The position numbers were made by a program, and so were the translations under genes. Positions 46,704-55,845 of a DNA stretch of 64,000 bases are shown one piece after another. Positions within the stretch are counted from its first letter, which is position 1. Each line of letters opens with the position of its first letter. This DNA comes from Lunatibacter salilacus (GTDB taxonomy: Bacteria; Bacteroidota; Bacteroidia; Cytophagales; Cyclobacteriaceae). The DNA lies in NCBI RefSeq assembly GCF_009797935.1, contig NZ_VOLC01000013.1:124001-188000 (forward strand), written 5' to 3'. The notes beneath the pieces are model-generated. The model saw nothing but the letters and a program-made list of their open reading frames with translations, was not told where the DNA came from and made no database searches.

Positions 46704-46810
46704 AAGGAAGATCCAGAAAATGCCTGAAAGAATAATTAATAAAACCCCTAATTGAAAAGTTAGAAAAAGCGGATTTCAGAATGTCAGAAAAACTTAAATT
46801 GGAAAAGTGA
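46704..46810 (+). pseudogene. remnant of a second UPF0175/DUF3368 toxin-antitoxin pair
   Basis: The last codons of an antitoxin (KEDPENA and stop, 46704-46727) overlap the start of a toxin (MPERIIN), exactly as in the intact pair 550 bases downstream; 46707-46740 and 47254-47287 agree at 29 of 34 bases. The toxin frame then jumps to LIEKLEKADFRMSEKLKLEK and a stop at 46808-46810, which looks like the usual C-terminal end of DUF3368 PIN proteins. The middle of the gene is deleted. It abuts the FtsH fragment. Confidence 0.7.
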
Positions 46811-47046
46811 GGGCTTACTTATGGCGGGAATAATTGCAAATTCAGTTTTTTTGGTATTGCGTTAAACTTGCTGTTAGGACGGTTCTCCGAAAACCGTCAA
46901 ATGACAAATGCATAAAATCTGGTGTGCCAATAAATGAAAGCATATGAATTAAACCGTTTTATATAACTTATAAAGAAAAGGTTGCAGATATTGGAGATTT
47001 TAAATATCTTCCATCGAGTAAAAGAAGTCAACGAACAGAAAAAGAT
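46811..47046 (+). other. short gene-less leader of the UPF0175/PIN pair
   Basis: AT-rich sequence between the remnants and the intact antitoxin gene. It contains AGGACGGTTCTCCGAAAACCG, a stem of ACGGTT with a partner AACCGT-type arm that may form a weak hairpin. No coding frame or clear promoter box is visible. Confidence 0.3.
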
Positions 47047-47274
47047 ATGAGCCTATTCACCATGCAAATACCCGATAGCTTAAAAATGAATGATTTTGAG
47101 ATAAAGATGATGATCGCTTCAAAACTGTATGAAAATGGCAAATTAAGTTCGGGCCAAGCAGCAGAGATGGTTGGTATATCAAAGAGGTCTTTTGTTGAAT
47201 TACTTGGAAAATACGATGTTTCGCTGTTCGGGTACGACTATAATGAGTTAGAAGAAGATTTAGAAAATGCCTGA
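47047..47274 (+). CDS. UPF0175 family antitoxin
   Basis: A 75-residue protein with the family pattern: MQIPDSLKMNDFEIKMMIAS near the start, LYENGKLSSGQAAEMVGISK as a helix-turn-helix, and SFVELLGKYDVSLFGYD. UPF0175 proteins are antitoxin-like partners of PIN-domain DUF3368 proteins. The toxin gene overlaps its end by eight bases, so translation is coupled. It probably represses its own promoter, but no operator is visible. Confidence 0.88.
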   Translation: MSLFTMQIPDSLKMNDFEIKMMIASKLYENGKLSSGQAAEMVGISKRSFVELLGKYDVSLFGYDYNELEEDLENA

Positions 47275-47668
47275 TAGAATAATTATATCAGATACTAGCA
47301 GCTTAATTGCTCTTACAAATATTGGTGAATTAAATTTATTGAAAAAGGTTTATAAAGAAATTGTGATTACTCCTGAAATTGCAGAAGAATATGGAATTGA
47401 AGTCCCTGATTGGATAAAAATAAAGCAGGTGAGTGACCCGCAGAAATTTAAGTTAATAAACCTTGAATTAGATAAAGGGGAGTCAAGTGGAATAGCATTG
47501 GCTTTGGAAAGTAATTCATGCTTATTGATAATCGATGAGATTTACAATAGGCAGTACAAATTCCAACGGCATTTTAACCTGGGCAGTGAGATCGAGGAAC
47601 TGGTGGGGCTTTTTCATAAGTATAAAAAATGCCTTGAGCAGGAAGTATTGATAGAAGTTGAAAGATAG
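47267..47668 (+). CDS. DUF3368-type PIN-domain toxin with an atypical C-terminus
   Basis: A 133-residue protein. The N-terminal two thirds follow the DUF3368/PIN pattern: RIIISDTSSLIALTNIGEL (first acidic residue), VITPEIAEEYG, and LDKGESSGIALALESNSCLL. PIN toxins are metal-dependent RNases. After LLIIDE the expected DD-K/RGR and GTLGVL segments are absent and the sequence becomes EIYNRQYKFQRHFNLGSEIE, unlike the family; total length is about 20-25 residues short. The last acidic site is Asp-Glu instead of Asp-Asp. Activity is therefore doubtful; a frameshift or recombination is likely. Confidence 0.8.
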   Translation: MPDRIIISDTSSLIALTNIGELNLLKKVYKEIVITPEIAEEYGIEVPDWIKIKQVSDPQKFKLINLELDKGESSGIALALESNSCLLIIDEIYNRQYKFQRHFNLGSEIEELVGLFHKYKKCLEQEVLIEVER

Positions 47669-48160
47669 TGAACATAAAATGTATAAGTTTTTCCCCAACA
47701 ATCTTTAATGTGCACCTAAGTAGATTATTCCTCCATTCTTTTCCTATTTCAACAGGGTTTAAAAAGCTTGGGAGAAACCCCGAAAGCTTTTAGAGGAAGG
47801 ATTGTAGGTGCCCTGCAAACCGATGCTTTTCCTGAAGTAAAAACCTAACACAAATCATTTACAATCATGATATAAAGTTTTTTGTTTTTGGTTTCCTGGG
47901 TGTAACTTCCTGCAAGTTTAACAATGGTTCCAGAGTTCTACTTAACTTAAATTTTGCCTAATAATTCATGGTGGCCCCTCCGGACGAATGTCAGGAAGGG
48001 CCGAAAATGCAAGAAAATCAGTCCATCCCGCCGAAAAACTTTGACAGGCGGGGAAAGACTAGTGCAAAATTCGAGTTTAAACACTTGCCTACAGATAGGT
48101 CGGTAACATTACCAGATCAAAAACCTTTAATTTAACAAATACACTTTAAACCAAAAATTC
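47669..48160. other. gene-less stretch with repeat fragments
   Basis: About 490 bases without a supported coding frame. Small inverted repeats are present (AAAAGCTT ... AAAGCTTTT near 47760-47795, CCCGCC ... GGCGGG near 48028-48054). They look like debris of deleted genes rather than a defined element. Confidence 0.4.
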
Positions 48161-48556
48161 ATGACGAAATCAATTATGAGTGCTGTTTTTATAGTTTTCC
48201 TCCTGCTGGGAAGTACAGCAAACACATTTGGACAAAGAAAGACCAAGGAAGAGCTATTAATTAAGGGTAAAAGGCAAACAACAATAGGTTCAATCGTGGT
48301 AGCCGGAGGTGCCGTGGCAAGTGCCACAGGATTGTTTATGTTGTTAAACGAAAAAACATTTGACGCAGGACCCCCTGTTATGTTAGTAGGATTGTTAACT
48401 ATGGCGGCAGGCGCACCATTTTGGATCATAGGTGGCATTAATCAACATAAAGCAAACCGAATGAGTTTTAAAAATGAACCCATCCATATCCCAAAATATG
48501 CCGGGGATCTTCCCAGATCAGTCCCCTCCATTTCTTATTCCATACCGCTGAATTGA
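48161..48556 (+). CDS. small membrane or exported protein of unknown function
   Basis: A 131-residue protein with a signal-peptide-like N-terminus (SIMSAVFIVFLLLGSTANTFG) and two further hydrophobic segments (IGSIVVAGGAVASATGLFML and PPVMLVGLLTMAAGAPFWII). It resembles small Bacteroidota membrane proteins that occur alone. No function is recognised. It is alone on its strand. Confidence 0.65.
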   Translation: MTKSIMSAVFIVFLLLGSTANTFGQRKTKEELLIKGKRQTTIGSIVVAGGAVASATGLFMLLNEKTFDAGPPVMLVGLLTMAAGAPFWIIGGINQHKANRMSFKNEPIHIPKYAGDLPRSVPSISYSIPLN

Positions 48557-48978
48557 CCTTGTATTTTTAAGGGGGGGCTTAAGCTCCCCTACACACACGC
48601 CCATCAACGTAAGTGATCCTCTGCGAACAAGATATTGGTTTTTTGTTTCTGAATAAAGAAACTTGGCTTTTGAACCTATGGTCGAAGATCTGACAGACAA
48701 GGAATGGTAAATATTTTTTAAGGGCTCTTGCATCAGTCACAAATTTATTTATAGGTTTAAGGAATGGAAATTACCGTCGAACTCCTCAAAATCTCTTAAT
48801 CGATAGACTAGCCGCATATAAAAGAATTTACTGACCATAATATCAGTGATAGATGGTTTCTGAATTTGTTTAAAGTTAACAAACAGCATAAATTTTGGTA
48901 AACATGATAACAATTAATAAAAAAAAATCACTGTTTTTAATATGTATTTGTGCTAAAATATAAAAGTGAATAAAAGTT
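48557..48978. other. gene-less leader upstream of the fucosidase gene
   Basis: An AT-rich stretch of 422 bases. I see no promoter box with correct spacing and no coding frame that I can support. A short stretch near 48676-48714 reads EPMVEDLTDKEW, vaguely like an IS5-type transposase start, but it is too short to call. Confidence 0.4.
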
Positions 48979-50376
48979 ATGTCAAAATTATTCATCGCTG
49001 TAACAAGTATCCTTACAGGATTGATATTTTCGGTTGAAGCCCAAAACGTGGCCAATGTTCCACTTCCTACCCAAGCCCAGTTGGATTGGCAAAATGCAGA
49101 ACTCGTAGCTGTTTTCCATTACGACCTGCATGTCTTTGATGGCAAGCGGTATAACCAGGCTAAAAATAGAATCACGCCGATCGAGGATTATAACATATTC
49201 AACCCTACAAATCTGGACACCGACCAATGGATAAAAGCCATTAAGGATGCGGGGTTTAAAATCGCCATTTTAACAGCTACCCATGAAACCGGCTTTGCCT
49301 TATACCAAAGTGAGGTAAATCCTTATTCACTGAAAGCTGTGAACTGGGAGGAAGGAAAAGGGGATATTGTCAAAGATTTTGTGAATTCCTGTCGTAAATA
49401 TGGAATACAACCCGGAATATATATTGGTATCCGCTGGAATTCATTTTATGGGGTGCATGATTTTACGGTGCAAGGGAATAATGAATTTGCCCAAAACAGG
49501 CAGGCCCATTACAATAAAATGTGCGAGGAGATGGTGCGCGAGATTTGCTCCAATTATGGAGACTTGGCCATCGTATGGTTTGACGGCGGGGCACATGGCC
49601 CGGAAAAAGGAGGTCCGGACGTACTTTCCGTTTTTGAAAAACACCAACCCAACGGTATTTTCTACCATAATACCCAACGCGCCGACATCCGCTGGGGTGG
49701 AAGTGAATCCGGAACGGTCCCTTACCCCAGTTGGAGCACGTATCCTTTTCCATATTCTCATGCAACCAATCAGGAGGTAGTGTATAAAAACAATTTTCAA
49801 CTGCTTAAGGAGGGGGATCCAAACGGCAACTATTTCATGCCTGCAATGAGTGATGCACCCCTACGAGGCTATAATGGAAGGCATGAGTGGTTTTGGGAAC
49901 CCGGAGATGAGGAGCATATCTTTCCGTTGGAAAATCTCATGAACATGTATTATAATAGTGTAGGGCATAACACTACACTTATTATTGGACTGACACCTGA
50001 CGCCGAAGGGTTGCTACCCCAACCCGATGTGCAGCGCTTAGAGGAATGGGGTGATGAAATCAAGAGGCGGTTTAGCACTCCTTTGGCAGCAACTTCGGGA
50101 AATGGCAAAAAGCTAACACTTAAGTTAAAACAAAGGACCGATATCAATCACATCCTTTTGCGGGAGGATATTTCCAAAGGAGAGCGGGTTAGAGCTTTTC
50201 TCTTGGAAGGTAAAACAAAAATTGGGTGGCAATCGATTTTTGAAGGTTCAGTTATCGGACACAAGTTTATCCATGATTTCGAAGATATAGCGCTATCCCA
50301 GATCCGCCTAACCATTAAGGAATCAAAGGGAGACCCGATAATACAAGGTTTTGAAGTTTTTTATATAGAAGATTAG
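48979..50376 (+). CDS. alpha-L-fucosidase, glycoside hydrolase family 29
   Basis: A 465-residue secreted enzyme with a signal peptide (LFIAVTSILTGLIFSVEAQ). The GH29 barrel motifs are present: VAVFHYDLHVFDG, ILTATHETGFALY, GIQPGIYIGIRWNSFYG, and DLAIVWFDGGAHGPE, in which D202 is the likely nucleophile. The C-terminal part (from about 385) is a beta-sandwich. It releases alpha-L-fucose from glycans in the periplasm or outside. It is followed after four bases by an SGNH esterase, which suggests joint action on a decorated, fucosylated polysaccharide. Confidence 0.9.
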   Translation: MSKLFIAVTSILTGLIFSVEAQNVANVPLPTQAQLDWQNAELVAVFHYDLHVFDGKRYNQAKNRITPIEDYNIFNPTNLDTDQWIKAIKDAGFKIAILTATHETGFALYQSEVNPYSLKAVNWEEGKGDIVKDFVNSCRKYGIQPGIYIGIRWNSFYGVHDFTVQGNNEFAQNRQAHYNKMCEEMVREICSNYGDLAIVWFDGGAHGPEKGGPDVLSVFEKHQPNGIFYHNTQRADIRWGGSESGTVPYPSWSTYPFPYSHATNQEVVYKNNFQLLKEGDPNGNYFMPAMSDAPLRGYNGRHEWFWEPGDEEHIFPLENLMNMYYNSVGHNTTLIIGLTPDAEGLLPQPDVQRLEEWGDEIKRRFSTPLAATSGNGKKLTLKLKQRTDINHILLREDISKGERVRAFLLEGKTKIGWQSIFEGSVIGHKFIHDFEDIALSQIRLTIKESKGDPIIQGFEVFYIED

Positions 50377-50380
50377 AACT

Positions 50381-51112
50381 ATGACACAGATAAAAAAACA
50401 CATAACGCTCCTTATTTTTTTTACCACTTCATTGATCGTGCTTTTTGCTATTGCAAGTTTTAGCACCAAGGAAAAAATAAAAGTGGCCTGTGTCGGGGAT
50501 AGCATTACCTACGGGGCACGACTTGATGACAGGGACAAAGATTCCTATCCGGCACAACTACAGGCACTTCTTGGGGAAGGTTATTCAGTGGAAAATTTTG
50601 GCGTAGGAAGTTTAACCCTTATAAGAAAAGGCATACCTACCGTATGGAATGAGCTACCTAAAATCAAGGAAGCAAACCCGGATATTATCATCATTAGCCT
50701 TGGCACGAACGATACCTGCGGCATGGGTACCTGCGGTGACAGAAAATGTTGGGAGTACAAGGATGAATTTGGAAGCGATTACCGTGACCTTATCGATGAA
50801 TTTTCAGCATTGCCATCAAACCCACAAATCTTCATAGCTGCACCGACACCCATGGTTTTGGAAACCCCAGGACTCAATAGCGAACGAATAGACGGACTGA
50901 CAGTCCGCAAACCGAGACTTCAAGAACTTATTGGTATGATAAAAAAGGTTGCGACTGAGAAGAACGTTCACTTTATCGATCTCAATGGACCGTTGGATCA
51001 CAGACCAGAGCTGTTTACTGAAAGTGATGGGGTACATCCCAATACGGACGGTTACAAAGCTATTGCAGAATTGATTATCAATTCATTAACAATATTAAAG
51101 CCCTTTAAATAG
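50381..51112 (+). CDS. secreted SGNH/GDSL-family esterase
   Basis: A 243-residue protein with an N-terminal membrane-type signal (LIFFTTSLIVLFAIASF). SGNH blocks are in order: VACVGDSITYG (nucleophile S41), a Gly in NFGVGSLT, ISLGTNDT (Asn block), and SDGVHPNTDGY (D216 and H219). The family removes acetyl or related ester groups from carbohydrates. It lies four bases after the GH29 fucosidase gene and probably acts on the same glycan; the exact ester is unknown. Confidence 0.88.
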   Translation: MTQIKKHITLLIFFTTSLIVLFAIASFSTKEKIKVACVGDSITYGARLDDRDKDSYPAQLQALLGEGYSVENFGVGSLTLIRKGIPTVWNELPKIKEANPDIIIISLGTNDTCGMGTCGDRKCWEYKDEFGSDYRDLIDEFSALPSNPQIFIAAPTPMVLETPGLNSERIDGLTVRKPRLQELIGMIKKVATEKNVHFIDLNGPLDHRPELFTESDGVHPNTDGYKAIAELIINSLTILKPFK

Positions 51113-51358
51113 TCTTGATAATCCTTTACGATCCTATTATGTACTTCGAATGCCTGCAAGTTGCGGTATTTGCTTTGGAAAGGAAAATTATTAAATCATT
51201 TTAGATTAATAAAATCTTTTATTGATAGAGGATCAACAAGTCATGGGACTTTTGCTAAAAAACAAGCTCGATGATAAATTTGAAGTTATCTTAAAACTCA
51301 ATGGGCTGGAAGGATTAATTTGGATTATGGAGGGAAATATACCTCATGTTTAAGTTGA
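51113..51358. other. gene-less stretch upstream of the sugar-transferase remnant
   Basis: AT-rich sequence with no supported frame. The piece KLDDKFEVILKLNGLEGLIW near 51266-51325 is open but unrecognised and may belong to another relic. Confidence 0.3.
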
Positions 51359-51692
51359 CTGACTGGATTTGGCATGTTTTTAAGAAAATCCATTTTATAT
51401 GAACTGCCACAACTGTTAAATGTTTTATAGGTGATATGTTAATTGTTGGAAACAGACCACTTCCAATATATGAAGCAGAAAAACAGACCACATACCATTT
51501 TTCAAAGCGGTTTTTGGCACCTGCTGGAATTAGAGGCATGTGGCAAGTCACCAAAAGGGGAAAGCTCGGACCAATGTCGGAGGATTAAAGAGTGCGACTT
51601 GACAACGAATACTCCGAAAAATTTGGTTTTGGATTGATTTCAGGATCATATTGATGACTATTCCGGCATTGTTTCAAAAGGAAAATGTTTGA
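51359..51692 (+). pseudogene. 3' remnant of a bacterial sugar transferase (WcaJ/CpsE type)
   Basis: Three frames together reproduce the C-terminal end of an undecaprenyl-phosphate sugar transferase: LTGFGMFLRKSILYELPQLL (then a stop), GDMLIVGNRPLPIYEAEKQT, FLAPAGIRGMWQVTKRGK, and RVRLDNEYSEKFGF, ending MTIPALFQKENV. The canonical order is FGxFLRKxSLDELPQ, GDMSIVGPRP, PAGITGLWQV and FPALxQKENV. At least one in-frame stop and two frame shifts interrupt it, and the N-terminal part with membrane helices is missing. It is a relic of a polysaccharide locus. Confidence 0.85.
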
Positions 51693-51945
51693 TGGATTGG
51701 TTGGCCTTTATTACGAACGCACATTTGGTTTCCTAAAGGTCACTGGCAAATATCCTCTGGTATTTCATAGAGACGATGCCTAAATTTGAGAGAGCATTTA
51801 AGGAACAAATAATACGACTAAAATAAAGTAACCCGTAAGGAGAATTAAAGGATGAAATTTATTAAACCCAGTGAGTTTTCCAGTAAGCTGATGACCTTGA
51901 ATCATATCTGTTAGCATAACGGAACGACGTAAAAACGGATCCCTC
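51693..51945. other. gene-less stretch next to the DUF5723-like gene
   Basis: No supported coding frame or regulatory structure is seen. The DUF5723-like gene ends here on the minus strand without an obvious terminator. Confidence 0.3.
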
Positions 51946-53334
51946 CTATTCGATTCCGGAAAGCTCATTCAAAACTGAAGATTTTTTTGGTTTATTTTTA
52001 CGCGTCCCAAAACCCAAACTTAACCCTAGATGAATATCTGCCTGTTGCGAATCCGAAAAAAGACCAGTCAAAACAGATTGGCTTCCGACAAAAAATCCTC
52101 CTAACCGTATTCCAGCCCCTCCGGTGATTCCGGATATTTCGTAATTGGCCCAAGGTGAATAAATTTCAAAGATACCCAAAGTCAACCTTGGTGTAACGGC
52201 AAAAACGTTTTGCATGCCAAGTTGCGTATTACTTTCTTGGTTTGAGAGCCGGTGCTGCCCAAATAAGCTTACTTGAAATATTTTGGAGATTCGAATATCT
52301 GTATAGCCAGAAATAATAGTCGGAAGGCTTACCCGCGTATTGCCTACCGGGCTGTTCTTGGTGAAATAGCCACTGCTTATCAATTGGTCTTCTATTTCAT
52401 CAAAATCCCCATCAAGTAAATCCAACCTAAAGTGTTCTTCCTCCGGAATATCCATTTCATAGGTATTGGTTACCTGCCCCGAACTTAAATTCATTCCACC
52501 CAAATTTCTTAGGGAAAGGCCAGAACTGAGTTTGGCGACACCATTTTTTTTCCACTGGTGACTTAAGCCCAGATCTACCGCAAATCCCGAAATATTTTTT
52601 AAGGAGAATTTGTTAAGCATCGTGCCTTCATCCCAGTTTTCAAAGTTCTGGGGGTAACTGAGGTGAAGGGAACCTCTCGCATTTGACAGTCTGGATTCAT
52701 CCTGATTCGTAATGATATCACCCTGAAGATTATTCATTCCCACGTTCAAGAAAGCTCCGGGAATAAGAAATTTAAACGAACTTCCAGCGGATAATAAATG
52801 GTTTTCCTTAGACCAAATTTCCCGGCCCGCCATAAACCCAAACTCCGCCCAACCAGCAGCATTTACCCGTTGATTAGAAGTACTGTTTATAGTGACCTCA
52901 TAATTTCCGTTGTTATAGTCACCACTGTTTAAGGCTTGCCCCAAATCTGCATCTAGGTTTATGACATCACCTTTTGCAAACACCTGGGATATGAATCCAA
53001 AAGACCATTTGTTTACATGGAAACCAAATGAAGGCCCTAACACCTGACTTTCTACCCTAACATTTACGGGTCCTTCCATGCGGTCCAAGGCCAAATCATA
53101 TAAATCACCTTCATTTCTAACATCTTGAATAGAAAGTAGATTATTGCTGGCAGCAGTCCCCACTGCAAACAGATTGAATTCAACCTTCCTGGATAGGTGG
53201 TTCAGCTCAGCAGGATTCATGGCTGCATGAATCATTCCCTTTCTGGGGCTATTTTGTATCCCGATAAAGGTCTGCTGGGAATAAGCAGATAAGGTTAAAA
53301 AATAAATGGTGACAGAGAGTAATATTTTTTTCAT
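51946..53334 (-). CDS. outer membrane protein, DUF5723-like
   Basis: About 462 residues from the start MKKILLSVTIYFLTLSAYSQ, which gives a clean signal peptide; an ATG at 53379 would add 15 residues in front. The mature part begins with QTFIGIQNSPRKGMIHAAMN PAEL, the motif of DUF5723/PorP-like proteins, and consists of alternating amphipathic strands. A C-terminal segment LGLSLGFGTRKNK is near the end. Such proteins are barrels of unknown role. It is the last gene of a minus-strand run with two lipoproteins. Confidence 0.72.
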   Translation of the reverse strand: MKKILLSVTIYFLTLSAYSQQTFIGIQNSPRKGMIHAAMNPAELNHLSRKVEFNLFAVGTAASNNLLSIQDVRNEGDLYDLALDRMEGPVNVRVESQVLGPSFGFHVNKWSFGFISQVFAKGDVINLDADLGQALNSGDYNNGNYEVTINSTSNQRVNAAGWAEFGFMAGREIWSKENHLLSAGSSFKFLIPGAFLNVGMNNLQGDIITNQDESRLSNARGSLHLSYPQNFENWDEGTMLNKFSLKNISGFAVDLGLSHQWKKNGVAKLSSGLSLRNLGGMNLSSGQVTNTYEMDIPEEEHFRLDLLDGDFDEIEDQLISSGYFTKNSPVGNTRVSLPTIISGYTDIRISKIFQVSLFGQHRLSNQESNTQLGMQNVFAVTPRLTLGIFEIYSPWANYEISGITGGAGIRLGGFFVGSQSVLTGLFSDSQQADIHLGLSLGFGTRKNKPKKSSVLNELSGIE

Positions 53335-53441
53335 TTTTTTTTCATTAAAAATGATTAAAGACAAGTGAACAACTTTCAAATCGGACTTGCTTCAAGCCAA
53401 ACAAATTCATGGCCGTTAATTTTTGCTTTTGGTACTAATAG

Positions 53442-54038
53442 TTATACCCCCGGGGGGGCAGTAATTACGGCCTGAACTATTATTGGAGAGCCATCTAATG
53501 GTTTTTCACCATCAGGGGTAAAACCATTTATTGTAAGATCCCAATTTCCCCATGTTTCCCATGATCCGTCAAATTTCCACAAAGCTGTTACAGTTCCATC
53601 TGAACCTGATTTTGCAGTAGACGGCGTTATTGCTCCTGCCTCAGGAGAAAAATTTATGTTGGCATCTTTTACAGGGTTTCCCTCACCGTCTTGTACATTG
53701 ACCGTGACTGTAAATTCAATCAACTTGCCTTCAATTCTTGGGGGAGTATTATTTTTTTCCCAGTATTCATACCAATTGGATAAATCATAATCATCTGGCA
53801 ACCAATCGTCTTGCATTTCTTCCTCAGTGGTAATAAGCACTAATTCTGCCAACTGATCCTTTGTCTCATCCTGATCAATGGGATCATCTGGCTCGGAATC
53901 AGGGCAGGACGTAAAAAATATAGTAAAAAATAATAGTAAAAACGAAAGTGCCTTTCGGGAATAAAATCTTAATTCCGTTGGATCAGATAATCGCCTAGCT
54001 TTTATCAAAAGAATGGATCTCAATAAAAATAGTTTCAT
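53442..54038 (-). CDS. lipoprotein with an Ig-like (Big_1-type) domain
   Basis: A 198-residue protein. The hydrophobic segment LSFLLLFFTIFFTSCPDSEP is a lipoprotein signal with the lipidated Cys near residue 46; the preceding part is unusually long. The C-terminal half is an invasin-type Ig-like domain: FTVTVNVQDGEGNPVKDANI, then GAITPSTAKSGSDGTVTALW. It lies 107 bases from the DUF5723-like gene and 53 bases from the PKD lipoprotein, so a surface-protein operon is likely. The function is unknown. Confidence 0.72.
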   Translation of the reverse strand: MKLFLLRSILLIKARRLSDPTELRFYSRKALSFLLLFFTIFFTSCPDSEPDDPIDQDETKDQLAELVLITTEEEMQDDWLPDDYDLSNWYEYWEKNNTPPRIEGKLIEFTVTVNVQDGEGNPVKDANINFSPEAGAITPSTAKSGSDGTVTALWKFDGSWETWGNWDLTINGFTPDGEKPLDGSPIIVQAVITAPPGV

Positions 54039-54091
54039 AATATTTGAATTTTATAAAGCATTAGATTCAAAGAAGTTTTTGGGCTTCAGCT

Positions 54092-54892
54092 TTATTTTCC
54101 GATAAACACGTCGCTGGTAAAGGTTTCATCAGTTGAAATGGAAATTCCTTGACATACGGTTTGATCAGAGGCGGAAATTACACCATCATTATTTATATCC
54201 GCAAACTTAAAACCACCAACGCTAGCCCCTTCTTGCTGAGTAGAATTATCAATATCTTCTTGATTTTGAAATACACCAATTGTTAGGTAACCATTCACAA
54301 TATTACTTTCACCATCTTTTTCAACAACGAAACAGTTAGCCATTACCTCCTGATCGTAAAACATCACTTTTCCATTTTCATCACTGGTGAAGGTGTAATC
54401 TGGTTCTCCTAAATCAGACGAATTTTGGTGATCTTTATAAAGGTAAATAGTTGCATTGGGCACAACAGCATCTTCTGGATTTTCTGGTGTCCAATCACTG
54501 GCACTGTATATCGTCAACTCTACCGCAAGATGTGGTAAAATTTCTATTGACAGAACTGTTGAAGCCGGGTCATCACTGGCATTCAGAACACCATCTCCAT
54601 TCAAATCCTCTCCTGCAAGTAAGGTAACCTCGTAGGTTCCTACATCTTCGTAATTATGAATAGGGTCCTTTTGCGTTGAAGTGGTGCCATCCCCGAAATC
54701 CCATGCATAAAGTTCGGCATGTTGAGAACAATTCGTAAATTTGAATTCATCCCCCACTTTCCCCTCAACTGTTTCCGTATCAAAACAGGCCTCAGGAGGA
54801 TTACTTTGAGTATCAGTGGGATCCTCATCTGTTGTACAAGAAAAAAATACGGCCAAAGCGGCCAAAAACGTTAAGTTTAAAATATCTTTCAT
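54092..54892 (-). CDS. lipoprotein with a PKD domain
   Basis: About 266 residues from ATG 54892 (MKDILNLTFLAALAVFFSCT), which gives a lipoprotein signal; a longer frame to 55018 has no such start. A PKD domain follows at about residues 35-105: FKFTNCSQHAELYAWDFGDG, then TTSTQKDPIHNYEDVGTYEV. After that come acidic turns (NGDGVLNASDDPA and NNDGVISASDQT) of calcium-binding type. Probably a surface-exposed adhesion-like lipoprotein; the function is not known. Confidence 0.78.
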   Translation of the reverse strand: MKDILNLTFLAALAVFFSCTTDEDPTDTQSNPPEACFDTETVEGKVGDEFKFTNCSQHAELYAWDFGDGTTSTQKDPIHNYEDVGTYEVTLLAGEDLNGDGVLNASDDPASTVLSIEILPHLAVELTIYSASDWTPENPEDAVVPNATIYLYKDHQNSSDLGEPDYTFTSDENGKVMFYDQEVMANCFVVEKDGESNIVNGYLTIGVFQNQEDIDNSTQQEGASVGGFKFADINNDGVISASDQTVCQGISISTDETFTSDVFIGK

Positions 54893-55122
54893 AGTAATGT
54901 AAATTTGGTTTTTAATAATAAAATAGTGCAAATCAGTGTTAAAAACTGAGACCTCAAAGCTATGGGAAAACAACTGCAGCCCTATGATCAACCTTGGGTA
55001 TATTTGGCCAAATCCCACAAATACTGAGCTTTCCTGTTGGCAAAAAAGTATTATTGAAACAACTGAATTAATGGGATATAATACCTATTTGCAGCTCTGG
55101 AAATATCGTTTTAATAAAAAAA

Positions 55123-55833
55123 TTAAAGTTCTATCAGATCAAATGCTAGTGCAAAACGCATAAGGTCCCGAAAAGAGCCAAGCTCCAGTTTTGATTTTAT
55201 GTTTTTCCGATGAGTCTCCACCGTTTGTCTGGAAATAAAAAGCTGCTCGGCAATTCTTGGGTTGGTATGTCCATAGGCCAATAATTTCATTATTTCTATT
55301 TCCCGAGAGGTAAGGTGCTGGAATCTTTTAAAATGCTTCAACCTGAATTGGTCCATTTTTACGATTCTTTCCATCTTTCCCGACATTTTACCCATCTCCC
55401 CAGGAGTGACCGACAACCTTATGACCGAGCTATTGGGGGATTTTGGCGGTTTGGTAAAAGTGATCAATGGTGAATATTCCTGCTCTCCCAGCAATTTAGC
55501 ATATTGAACAAACGCCATGGTTTTATGCGAACCCTGCCTCGCATAAAATTCAGGTAGAAATTTCTTAACATTTTTCAAGGAATCTGAATGAACAATGTTT
55601 CCAGTATACGCCTCACTGTTTTCCCGAACTTCTTCTGGAGAATATCCGGTAAGTTGCTGATGGATTTTATTGGTGTTGATGAACTCTAGAACTTCAGGCC
55701 TGCTTATGATGGTAATTAATGGAATGTCGTCTATGATGTCGCCTGAATTTTCCCGCTTCCATAGTTGATCCTCAATTGAGGCAATATATAGATGAAACCG
55801 TTCCAAAAGCTCACTTTCCGAAAAATGTGCCAT
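55123..55833 (-). CDS. LuxR-type regulator with N-terminal PAS-like domain
   Basis: A 236-residue protein. The N-terminal 150 residues look like a PAS-type sensor (NKIHQQLTGYSPEEVRENSE, with IVHSDSLKNVKKFLPEFYA). The C-terminal 65 residues are a LuxR helix-turn-helix: LTSREIEIMKLLAYGHTNPR, then IAEQLFISRQTVETHRKNIK. No phospho-acceptor receiver domain is present. A second, shorter LuxR protein is 12 bases upstream with a similar C-terminal end, so the pair probably arose by duplication. The target genes are unknown; the adjacent lipoproteins are candidates. Confidence 0.85.
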   Translation of the reverse strand: MAHFSESELLERFHLYIASIEDQLWKRENSGDIIDDIPLITIISRPEVLEFINTNKIHQQLTGYSPEEVRENSEAYTGNIVHSDSLKNVKKFLPEFYARQGSHKTMAFVQYAKLLGEQEYSPLITFTKPPKSPNSSVIRLSVTPGEMGKMSGKMERIVKMDQFRLKHFKRFQHLTSREIEIMKLLAYGHTNPRIAEQLFISRQTVETHRKNIKSKLELGSFRDLMRFALAFDLIEL

Positions 55834-55845
55834 ACGCTATTTCCT

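Noticed and set aside
48676-48714. EPMVEDLTDKEW, like the start of an IS5-type transposase
   Set aside because: Only about 12 residues, no terminal inverted repeats and no further transposase motifs nearby.
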